Shown here piece by piece: positions 7,990 to 16,100 of a stretch of 17,616 nt of DNA. The notes under the pieces are model-generated. The model did not search any database and was not told where the DNA came from. It saw only the letters and a program-made list of their open reading frames with translations. Numbering within the stretch: position 1 is the stretch's first letter; every line of letters begins with the position of its first letter. Source of the DNA: Bacillota bacterium (GTDB lineage Bacteria > Bacillota > Bacilli > Paenibacillales > Paenibacillaceae); assembly GCA_023418755.1 (NCBI GenBank), contig JAEZZE010000089.1, forward strand, positions 1-17,616, read 5' to 3'. Made by a program: the position numbers and the translations under genes.

Positions 7990-9420
7990 TTACGGGTAAA
8001 AACCCGGATCCTTCGTCTTGTTCAACAAGGTATTGCGAATACGCCAATCCCGGATCACGTCCAGCAAGCGCTGCCGGATATCCCGGTATGCCGCGTCGTC
8101 CCACAGGTTGTCCGTCTCGCCGGGGTCGCGAATCAAATCGTATAGTTCTCCGCAGTCCTGATCGAGATAATGAACGAGCTTGTGAGTCCTGCTTCTCACC
8201 ATCGTCAAGTAGCGGACTTCTTTCAAAAGCCAATCGTCGGGATGCTCCGCAAACACGTATTCCCGCCCCGAATGAATATCGGGCAGCAAGGATCGGGCGT
8301 CCCGGTCTTCCGGCAATGCAATGCCTGCGAACTCCAAAACCGTGGCGGCAACGTCCATATGCTGAATCAACGCATCGCTCCTCTTCCCGGCCGGAAGTCT
8401 GCCGGGCGACCATACGATCATCGGCACTCGGGTTACCGCGTCGTACATCGTCCATTTTTGGATATGGCCGTGATCGCCAACGCAATCTCCGTGATCCGAT
8501 GTGAAGATGACGATCGCATCGTTCAAATAGCCTTTGCGTTCCAAGGCGTCCATGATTTCCCCGATCTTCTCGTCGATCAGCGTCACATTCGCCGCATAGT
8601 ACGTTCTCAGACGACGCAGCTGTTCATCGGTCGGATCCTCCTGCCATTTTACCGCGTCGTGGTTGTTGTCGATCATCTCCCGGCGCAAGGCGGCATGGGG
8701 GTAGGGCTGCTTCGCTTTCTCCTCGTCCGTCGTATGAGGGATCGGAACGTTCCTCCCTTCGTACCGATCGACATACCGCTTAGGCGGATCGTACGGCGGA
8801 TGGGGGCCGGGAAACCCGATCTGAAGAAACAACGGCGTGTCCGTCTTCCGGTTCTCGATGAACCTCGTGGCCATATCGCCGACGAAGACGTCGGGGTGGT
8901 ACTTCTCCTCCAGCGGCCATTCGAACGATCCTAAAGATGTCGGATAGTCCGGGTGCTCCGCCTTGTAATGATGGCGCGACGGCTTCCGCTGTCCGTTGTT
9001 CATGAGATACTTGTCCCACTCGTCGTAGAACGGCCCGTGAGGATGCGTGAATTCCATCGGGCGGTCCTTGTTCTCCACGACGAAACGCTGATCGAACCCG
9101 CACGGGACATCATAAGGCGTCGTGTGCATCTTGCCAATGTTCACCGTGTGATATCCGGCCTCCTGTAGCAATTCTACCCAGGAATGCCTCCACTCCATCT
9201 GATTGTGGAAGACGCCTTGAGAGTGCATATAACGTCCGTTAAAGAAACTGGCCCTGGATGGCGCACAGGATGGGGCCGTACAGTAAGTCTGCGCAAACGA
9301 TACGCCTTCCCTGGCCAATCTGTCCAAATTCGGCGTGATCATGTGCGAAAACCCAAAAGCTTGAACCGTGTCGTAGCGCTGCTGGTCCGTCATGATGATA
9401 ATGATATTCGGCTGTGTCAT
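7990..9420 (-). CDS. Cytoplasmic sulfatase of the formylglycine (S1/alkaline phosphatase) superfamily
   Basis: This 476-residue hydrolase carries the sulfatase signature CAPSR, with Cys52 to be turned into formylglycine, Pro54 and Arg56. Metal ligands appear as Asp12-Gln13 (MTDQQ) and Asp309-His310 (TSDHGD). Other active-site residues fit: Lys97/His99 (GKMH), His207 (PGPHPPY) and Lys322. The Asp-Gln pair at 12-13 is also found in choline sulfatases and phosphonate monoester hydrolases, so a phosphoester or phosphonate substrate cannot be excluded. There is no signal peptide, so it acts on imported substrate. I chose the ATG at 9420 because GGGAGGG lies five bases ahead; the in-frame ATG at 9486 would add 22 unrelated residues and has no such site. 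It is the first gene of the operon. No sulfatase-maturing enzyme is in the window. Confidence 0.92.
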   Translation of the reverse strand: MTQPNIIIIMTDQQRYDTVQAFGFSHMITPNLDRLAREGVSFAQTYCTAPSCAPSRASFFNGRYMHSQGVFHNQMEWRHSWVELLQEAGYHTVNIGKMHTTPYDVPCGFDQRFVVENKDRPMEFTHPHGPFYDEWDKYLMNNGQRKPSRHHYKAEHPDYPTSLGSFEWPLEEKYHPDVFVGDMATRFIENRKTDTPLFLQIGFPGPHPPYDPPKRYVDRYEGRNVPIPHTTDEEKAKQPYPHAALRREMIDNNHDAVKWQEDPTDEQLRRLRTYYAANVTLIDEKIGEIMDALERKGYLNDAIVIFTSDHGDCVGDHGHIQKWTMYDAVTRVPMIVWSPGRLPAGKRSDALIQHMDVAATVLEFAGIALPEDRDARSLLPDIHSGREYVFAEHPDDWLLKEVRYLTMVRSRTHKLVHYLDQDCGELYDLIRDPGETDNLWDDAAYRDIRQRLLDVIRDWRIRNTLLNKTKDPGFYP

Positions 9421-9424
9421 CTTA

Positions 9425-9431
9425 CCCTCCC
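9425..9431 (-). promoter_or_regulatory. Ribosome site deciding the sulfatase start
   Basis: GGGAGGG on the minus strand, five bases (TAAG and the preceding T side) before the ATG at 9420. It rules in this start over the longer in-frame option at 9486, which would also place this motif inside the coding region. Confidence 0.75.
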
Positions 9432-9443
9432 GTTTGCAAAATT

Positions 9444-9459
9444 GGATCGGAGTCGATCC
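9444..9459. repeat. 16-bp palindrome upstream of the sulfatase gene
   Basis: GGATCG (9444-9449) and CGATCC (9454-9459) are perfect inverted repeats around a 4-base GAGT centre, starting 23 bases upstream of the sulfatase ATG. It could be an operator for a dimeric repressor or a small 5' UTR hairpin; nothing in the sequence decides between these. Confidence 0.4.
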
Positions 9460-9551
9460 TGCCATTTCACAATAAGGGATTCTCATGGACGGTTATATAC
9501 CTAAAATCGAAAATAAATAACGATAGATCGTACAGTTTTACTTTGGAGTTA

Positions 9552-9573
9552 TTTCTCTCTTACTTCCTCTCTT
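9552..9573 (+). repeat. Tandem TTYCTCTCTT repeat at the right yesM promoter
   Basis: TTTCTCTCTT (9552-9561) and TTCCTCTCTT (9564-9573) match at nine of ten bases with a 12-base period. They overlap the place where the -35 box should be. AraC-family regulators bind direct repeats beside a weak -35, so this is a candidate site for the right YesN protein, but simple CT-richness is an alternative. Confidence 0.3.
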
Positions 9574-9588
9574 GGACGAAGTTATAAT
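9560..9588 (+). promoter_or_regulatory. Probable promoter of the right YesM/YesN operon
   Basis: A perfect TATAAT -10 box lies at 9583-9588, about 38 bases ahead of the kinase ATG. With 17-bp spacing the -35 would be TTACTT (9560-9565), a poor match to TTGACA. The good -10 with a weak -35 suggests that an activator is needed. Confidence 0.5.
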
Positions 9589-9626
9589 GTGAAAATACGA
9601 CAAGAGCATCTAAAAGGAGACTATCC

Positions 9627-11342
9627 ATGGCGCATGCGAGAATGAACATCTTCAATAAAATCGTCCTCCTTGTCATCCTGCTGCTCATTCCCGTCATTTT
9701 GCTGTACGGTTATTCCAATCGGGTGAGTCTCAACGTGGTGGAGAAAGAAATCCGGACCTCTACTTTGAATCAATTGAACTTCTTCCTGCACCAAATCGAC
9801 AGTCATATCGATCAACTGGCCTTGTTCCCGGTCATTCTTAGCAACGATCCCTATATACGAGGATACATGGAAGGAAGGCCGGCCGATTCGTTCAAGTCGT
9901 ATAAGGAAGAATCGAAAATTGCCGAAAAATTGAGTCTGCAAAGCGTATCCAGCAGTTGGACCAACGATCTGACCTTGTTCGTGCCTTCGGACCGCAAAGC
10001 GATCTCTTCCAACAACTTTATCTCTTATGATGGCTCGTTTCTCCCGGATGCCGACATGAAAAACTGGAGCTACGAACGATCGCCGGAGTTCGACGATGAA
10101 AGACAATTCACCAGGCAAATCGCCGCTCCCATTACGGCCATCCGTCAGGATCAGTTGAGCATTATCCGAATCTCCTTCTCCGACCGGAACATTGCGACAC
10201 TGCTCGATCAATTCAAGGCCGGGGGACAAGGCGACCCCTTCCTGCTCTCGCCTGACGATCGCACGATTCTGAATTCGACCGCCTCCTTACGGCAGATCGA
10301 ACAATTGGTTCGCTTGTTGTCCGGAGATTCACTGCCCGATCGCGGCAATCGGATCGTAGAACTGAACGATACGCGTTATTTGGTGAACTATACGAAGTCC
10401 GCAAGTCTCGGATGGTATCTGGTCGATTATGTCCCTCTGGGGATCATGCTTTCCCCGATTACTTCAAGCCGTACCTTGTTCTACTCTTCCATCGGCTTGT
10501 TGTTGCTGTTAAGCTTGCTGGCATCGTTCCTGTTATACCGGAATGTGCAAATTCCGATTCGGAAACTAACTCAAAGCGTGCATAGGCTAAAAATCGGCGA
10601 TTTCTCGACCCGCATCTCTTATATGCCGCGCAACGAATTCGGATTTCTGATTACCGGCTTCAACAAGATGGCCGAACAAATTCAAAACCTGATCCAGACG
10701 GTTTATATCGAGAAGCTTCACGCCAGAGAAGCGACTTTAAAGCAGTTGCAGTCGCAAATCAATCCTCATTTCCTATACAATTGCCTGTTCTTCATCGTCA
10801 ACTCCATCAAGCTCGGAGACACGAATTCGCCGATGATCATGGCCCAGAACCTAGGGGACTATTATCGATATAATACCCGGCTGGAAAGACAGCTTGTATC
10901 CCTTCGGGAAGAAATCGATTTGATTACGAAATACCTGGAGATTCAGAATTTGCGAACGCAGAGCATTCATTACGAGATTGACATTCCGGAGTCGATGATG
11001 TCCCTGCAGATTCCTCGCTTGCTGCTCCAGCCTATCGTGGAGAATGCCGTGATTCATGGACTTGAACCGTTGCCCCAGGACGGAATCATCGTCATTTCCG
11101 GCAATCGGGACGACGAAGAGTGTCGTATCCAGATCGAAGATAACGGCGTAGGCATGCCTCCCGAAAAAATAAAAGCGCTGCAGCGCGAACTGGAGATGCC
11201 GGTCGGAGAAGAAATGGGCTGCGGACTATGGAACGTGCATCAACGCTTGGCCTACCAGTTCGGGAAAGGCTCGGGATTGGAAATCTCTCCTTCGGTCGGC
11301 AGAGGCTTGTGCGTCGTGGCCAAATGGAGGAATAAAGACTGA
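9627..11342 (+). CDS. YesM-type membrane sensor histidine kinase (right pair)
   Basis: This 571-residue kinase has membrane spans at about 11-28 and 284-304, flanking an extracellular sensor of some 250 residues. A HAMP linker covers about 305-357. The kinase core shows His381 in QINPHFLYN, N-box Asn473 (IVENAVIHG), G1 box DNGVGMP (505-511) and G2 box GCGLWNVHQRL (531-541). It is divergent from the sulfatase/transporter operon, so the likely ligand is that operon's substrate, or the transporter's loaded binding protein; both are inference. The start at 9627 has an AAAAGGAG site seven bases ahead; a later ATG at residue 6 is less well placed. It resembles the left kinase only in the conserved catalytic motifs; their sensor domains are clearly different. 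Confidence 0.95.
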   Translation: MAHARMNIFNKIVLLVILLLIPVILLYGYSNRVSLNVVEKEIRTSTLNQLNFFLHQIDSHIDQLALFPVILSNDPYIRGYMEGRPADSFKSYKEESKIAEKLSLQSVSSSWTNDLTLFVPSDRKAISSNNFISYDGSFLPDADMKNWSYERSPEFDDERQFTRQIAAPITAIRQDQLSIIRISFSDRNIATLLDQFKAGGQGDPFLLSPDDRTILNSTASLRQIEQLVRLLSGDSLPDRGNRIVELNDTRYLVNYTKSASLGWYLVDYVPLGIMLSPITSSRTLFYSSIGLLLLLSLLASFLLYRNVQIPIRKLTQSVHRLKIGDFSTRISYMPRNEFGFLITGFNKMAEQIQNLIQTVYIEKLHAREATLKQLQSQINPHFLYNCLFFIVNSIKLGDTNSPMIMAQNLGDYYRYNTRLERQLVSLREEIDLITKYLEIQNLRTQSIHYEIDIPESMMSLQIPRLLLQPIVENAVIHGLEPLPQDGIIVISGNRDDEECRIQIEDNGVGMPPEKIKALQRELEMPVGEEMGCGLWNVHQRLAYQFGKGSGLEISPSVGRGLCVVAKWRNKD

Positions 11343-11386
11343 ATGAACGGCTGCTGAAAGGCAGAACCGGACAAGGAGGGGTCTTC

Positions 11387-13027
11387 ATGTTCAGTTTATT
11401 GCTGGTTGACGACGAAATTCATGTCGTGGAGAGGCTGGCCTCCACCGTCCCATGGAACGAAGTCGGCATTCAAAAAATATATAAAGCCTTTTCCGCCGCA
11501 GAGGCGTTGGAAACGATTCGCGCTTCGCAAGTGGACATCGTCATCACGGACATTCAAATGCCGGGAATGACGGGCCTTGAGTTGGCCCAACAAGCTCGGA
11601 TGTTGGAAAAAAGGAAAACGCGGTTCATTCTGCTATCCGGACATGCGGATTTCGATTACGCCCGGGAAGCCGTCTCCCAAGGGACAGAACAATACTTGTT
11701 GAAACCCGTCGCGGAAGCCGAGCTTCTCCGGACCGTACGCCGAGTATTGGACAAACTGAAGTCGGAGTGGGATGAAGTCATCTCCAAACAGCGCATGACC
11801 GCCCTACTCAACGAACATATTCCGTTCATCCAGGAGAAGCTGCTGAACGAATTACTGTCGGGGCGACGATATGACGATCAGGAATTGCGCGACAAACTGG
11901 ACAAGCTGGATATACCGGACTTTATTGGAAAACCGTTCGCTATATTGCTTGTTCGCATGGAAGGCAGAATGTTGGAATATGATCCGTATCCTCTCTCCCT
12001 TATGGAATATGCGGTCGGCAACATCCTCCGCGAGCTGTTGGGAGAAAGGTTCGAAGTATGGCACGGCAAAGATACGCACGATTATCTGGTATTTCTCGTG
12101 AAGCCCGGACGGACATTATCGATCGAAAACAACGATCAAAAAAACGGGCTGCACGATATGCTGCTCCGACTAACGGCTGACTTTCAGGAAGCGGTCGGCA
12201 ATTATCTGAACGGCCACGTTTCCGTTCTGGTCAGCAGATGGGGCGTCTTCCCCAAGGATCTCCTCACCTTCTACCGAAGTTCGATCTCTGCGCTTCGCCG
12301 AAGAATCGGAGACAGCCGGGGGCTGGTTATGACGGTTGAAGACGAATTGGAAAAGGCGGAAATTCGATCGCTGCAAACCGTCTATGAATACCCCAGTTTG
12401 AATCATTTGCTTGAAACGGGGCAATGGAGCGCCTTTGACGAGAAGCTGGAGCGTATCTTCAACGAACTCAAGATCAAATGGTCGGAATCCCACGAGCATA
12501 TGGCGGAAGTCTATTTCGCCATCGCTTCGGCATTCGCTTATATCACGCACAAAAACGGACGCAAACTTTCATTATTCGCGGAATCCGATTATCGGTATAT
12601 GACGAGAAGCGTACCGTTCGCCTCCATCCAGCAGCTTCGCGAATGGGCCCGACGTTCGGCCTTCATGCTCAAAGAAGATACGGAAAAGGAAACGAACTCC
12701 AATCGCGCGGCCATCATTCGCCAAATAAAGCAGATCATTCAGGAAAGCTCCTTTGCAGATATTACCTTGCAAACGCTGTCCGAAAACCTGTACCTTAATC
12801 CGTCCTATATTTCCAAGATATTCAAATATGAGACCGGTGAACTATTAAGCGACTATATTCATCGCCAAAGAATGGACAAAGCAGCCTGTCTGCTGGCGAA
12901 CAGCCGGAATAAAGTCTATGAAATCGCTGCCAGCTTAGGCTATCAGCGCACTCACTCGTTTATTTACGCCTTTAAAAAGCATTACGGGTATACGCCTCAA
13001 GAGTATCGGAGCATGCAATCGGACTAA
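11387..13027 (+). CDS. YesN-type response regulator with AraC DNA-binding domain (right pair)
   Basis: This 546-residue protein has a receiver domain (about 1-120) with Asp8/Asp9, phospho-acceptor Asp55 (TDIQMPGMTG), Ser84 and Lys106 (YLLKP). A long middle region (about 125-430) of no recognised function follows. The C-terminal AraC-type helix-turn-helix domain (about 445-546) has LNPSYISKIFKYETG and the second helix region AASLGYQRTHSFIYAFKKHYG. It is 35 residues longer than the left regulator, mostly in the linker. It lies 44 bp after the kinase with an AAGGAGGGG site before its ATG, and the operon ends at a strong terminator. It most likely activates the divergent sulfatase/transporter operon (inference from gene arrangement). 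Confidence 0.95.
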   Translation: MFSLLLVDDEIHVVERLASTVPWNEVGIQKIYKAFSAAEALETIRASQVDIVITDIQMPGMTGLELAQQARMLEKRKTRFILLSGHADFDYAREAVSQGTEQYLLKPVAEAELLRTVRRVLDKLKSEWDEVISKQRMTALLNEHIPFIQEKLLNELLSGRRYDDQELRDKLDKLDIPDFIGKPFAILLVRMEGRMLEYDPYPLSLMEYAVGNILRELLGERFEVWHGKDTHDYLVFLVKPGRTLSIENNDQKNGLHDMLLRLTADFQEAVGNYLNGHVSVLVSRWGVFPKDLLTFYRSSISALRRRIGDSRGLVMTVEDELEKAEIRSLQTVYEYPSLNHLLETGQWSAFDEKLERIFNELKIKWSESHEHMAEVYFAIASAFAYITHKNGRKLSLFAESDYRYMTRSVPFASIQQLREWARRSAFMLKEDTEKETNSNRAAIIRQIKQIIQESSFADITLQTLSENLYLNPSYISKIFKYETGELLSDYIHRQRMDKAACLLANSRNKVYEIAASLGYQRTHSFIYAFKKHYGYTPQEYRSMQSD

Positions 13028-13029
13028 TA

Positions 13030-13065
13030 TCAAAAAGGAACGCGGACCTCCGCGTTCCTTTTTGA
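13030..13065. terminator. Strong bidirectional terminator between convergent operons
   Basis: A perfect 17-bp inverted repeat (13030-13046 and 13049-13065) surrounds a two-base centre. The GC-rich core GGAACGCGGA is flanked by A5 on one side and T5 on the other, so both strands end in a U-tract. It starts three bases after the right YesN stop and also faces the lacZ operon, whose stop is about 120 bases away. Confidence 0.93.
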
Positions 13066-13118
13066 TCTGCCTCATCGGATTTGGCAAACACCGCTTCCTT
13101 CCAGTCCGCCGATTTAGT

Positions 13119-13140
13119 CCGTCTACGCTTCGGCAGACGG
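13119..13140 (-). other. Small hairpin downstream of lacZ
   Basis: CCGTCT (13119-13124) and AGACGG (13135-13140) form a 6-bp stem with a 10-base loop, 45 bases past the lacZ stop on the minus strand. No T-run follows on either strand, so it is at best an RNA-stabilising hairpin. The rest of 13066-13184 shows nothing. Confidence 0.3.
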
Positions 13141-13184
13141 ATGCCGGATGATAGGTTCGCCGGTTTCTTCCCGGATCTTCACTG

Positions 13185-16100
13185 CTAACGTTCGTCCGTT
13201 CCGCAAGGACGGATGTCCAGCAAGAAGGAGAGCGGTTGGTCGGGCCGGAGCAAATACTGCTCCAGCGTCGGAGCGTAACCGCAGCTATGGTTCCCGATTC
13301 CGCTTTGGGCGGCGTCCAGCTTGACGATCGTCTCGTCGAGCTTGGTCAGCAGATGAACGTGGCTCGTTCGCGTCAAATCCTCGGTAGAGTAATGATGCGC
13401 GCCGACGTTGAACGCGAGGCCGCCGACAGCCGCGAAGCGCAATCCGAGACCCGAGGCGTTCGTCACCGCGGCCCAGCGCGCGTCGGCTTTGTTGCCGTTC
13501 TCCTGCGGCTTGATGTAAGGCACGAACTGCTCCTGCACCGTACCTCCGTAGATGCCGAGCTTGCCGCTTTCCTTGCGGTCGGCGTAGCATTCGTGCGGCC
13601 CTCTGCCGAACCAGTCCATCCGGTCGAAGCTGGACGGCATCGTCAACTCGAAGCCGAAGCGGGGCAGCGGCGGCAGCCCTTCTCTCGGCTCGACGCGCGT
13701 TTCGAGCCGAAGCTCGCCGCGTGCGTTTACGATTGTAGCGGTCCGCGCTCGGAATGCGACGCTTTCGCCTCTCGCGCCGATGACGGAATCGACCGTTACC
13801 ACGAGCCCGGACTCGTCCGATCGGCTGAAAGTTACATTTCGAACGTGGGTTACGAGTCGGTCGTAACCGGCCTTAACCCATTCCTTCGCCATACGAACGT
13901 CATTGTCCAGCGGAGCGCGCCAGAGGTTCAGCTTCGGTCCGGAAGCCAGCAGAGGAACGCCGGCGACGGACCATTCCTCGAGCTGCCCGGAACGCTTGCA
14001 GAACGACAGCTCGAAATCCTCTCCCTGCACGCGGACGCGCGTGTCTTCTTCTTCGATGCGAATCTCGCTTCTCTCTACCGCCGCCATCGCAAGCTCCGAC
14101 TGTTCCGTTAGAGCTTGCGGAACGATGAGCAGAGGCAAGTCCGCCCAAGCCGTCTCCAAATCCGGATCCGCCCATAGCGCATTCTCGCGCAAGACCAAAC
14201 GAACATGAACCCAATATTCGCCCGATTCGAGCACAAGCCCCTCCGAACGACCCTCGCGATGGGCCGCGAAAGCGGGCAACATCTCTTCCGGAAGCGGAAT
14301 ATGCACCGTCTCCGTCTCTCCGGGCCCGGCGGAAAGCGCGGGAAGCTCTCCTCCGGCGATCGTTGTCCCGTCCCGCTTCAATTCCCATTCCCCCCGCAGA
14401 TGGGACAGCGTCAGGAAATCGTAGCGGTTGCGGATCGTCCATTCGCGGGTTGCCGCATTCCACGACTCCGTCTTGACCGGTTCGAGCGTTTTTTTGTACT
14501 CCAGCAGCGAAGCTTTCGGCGTACCGTCCGGGAACAGCAGACCGTCAAGGCAGAAATTGCCGCTGTGCGGCTCCTCTCCGAAGTCGCCTCCGTATAAATA
14601 ATACGGCTCGCCGTCCTCGTTCCGCCGCCCGATCGCCAGATCGGCCCATTCCCAGATCAGGCCGCCGAGCAGGCGCGGATACTTGTAGACGGCGTCCCAG
14701 TATTCCTGCAGATTGCCGACGGAATTGCCCATCGCATGGCCGTATTCGACCATGAGGTACGGGCGGCTGTCCGGCTTGTTCGCTTCGGCGATCAGCATGT
14801 CGACGGACGGATACATCGTGCTGACGATATCGACGATCGGCGCGTCGTACGCTCGCTCGTAATGGATCGGACGGGTCGGATCGGCCTCGCGCACCCAGGC
14901 GGCCATCGCGTCGTGGTTCGGACCGTACCCCGATTCGTTGCCGAGCGACCAGACGATAATCGACGGAAAATTGCGGTCGCGCTCCACCATGCGCCTGGCC
15001 CGGTCGATATACGCCTCGGTCCAATCCGGATGCTTGGACAGGAAGCTTTCCGCGGCTCCCTTCGCAAAGCCCGGCGTCTCCTGGTTCACGCGCTCTCCGG
15101 TAAACGCAAAGCCGTGCGTCTCCAGATCCGCTTCGTCGATGACGTACAACCCGTAACGATCGCACAGCTCCAGAAAACGCGGGTCGTTCGGGTAGTGGGA
15201 CAATCGAACCGTGTTGATGTTGTGCCGCTTCATCAGCTCGACGTCCCGCTTCATCGACTCGACGGTCGTCGAGAAGCCGCGCCAAGGATCGAACTCGTTG
15301 CGATTGACTCCCTTGATAATAATCGGCTGCCCGTTGACGAGCAGCTTGCCGTCCGCGACCCGGACGTTGCGGAACCCGACGAAAACCCGCTTCACCTCCG
15401 CCGCCTGACCTTCCGGCGAGATCACCGTGAGCAGCAGCGTGTACAGATACGGCGTCTCCGCCGTCCACGGCTTAGGATTAGCCAGCGTTGCGCTCAGCGT
15501 CACGCTTCGTTCCTCTCCCGGGGGCGGCGAGACCGCTTCGCCGCGCTCCAGCACGGATCCGCCCTCGGCATCCAGCAGCTCGATCCGCAGCCTGCAGCCC
15601 GGCTGCTCCGTCCGCGACAGATTGGCGACGGCCAACGCCACCCGCAGCTCGGCTCTGTCTCCGCCATCCTTCCAATCTGCGACGACCTTCGCGTCCCGAA
15701 CGGAGACCGGAGCCACGGCCAGCAAATACACATCGCGGAAAATGCCGCTCAGCCGCCACTTGTCCTGACTTTCGAGATAGGTTCCGTCCGACCACTGGTA
15801 CACCTTGACCGCCAACACGTTGTCCCCGGGAACGAGCTTGTCCCCGATGTCGAACTCGGAAGCCATATGGCTTCCCTGTCCGTATCCGACAAACGAGCCG
15901 TTAACCCAGACATGGAAAGCGGAATCCACCCCTTCGAAAACAAGGCGCACGCTGCGGCCTTCCCAAGCCTCGTCGATTCGAAACGCGGTCCGGTAGCACC
16001 CGGTCGGATTGTCCCGAGGCACATGCGGCGGATCGACCGGGAACGGATACGGGCAGCTGCTGTAATGCGGCCGGCCGTATCCGTGCAGCTGCCAATTTCC

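Larger units (their letters stand above)
9421..9626. promoter_or_regulatory. Divergent control region between sulfatase operon and right YesM/YesN operon
   Basis: This 206-bp spacer must hold two back-to-back promoters. It is AT-rich from about 9490 to 9560. It contains the yesM-side -10 box, a direct repeat at 9552-9573 and a palindrome next to the sulfatase gene (listed separately). For the sulfatase side I found AT-rich boxes such as TATATA on the minus strand near 9497, but no -35 with proper spacing, which fits an activator-dependent promoter. No good match to the catabolite-repression cre consensus was seen. Confidence 0.6.

Noticed and set aside
9421..9486. Longer sulfatase starting at the ATG at 9486
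   Set aside because: The extra 22 residues precede the conserved first strand, include the ribosome-site bases of the better start and have no ribosome site of their own.
9480..9540. Catabolite-repression (cre) site in the divergent region
   Set aside because: ATCG and CGAT arms are visible around an AT-rich centre, but the spacing and inner bases do not match the cre consensus.
9571..9588. TTGGAC at 9572-9577 as the -35 of the right kinase promoter
   Set aside because: It leaves only a 5-base gap to the TATAAT box, far too short for a sigma-A promoter.
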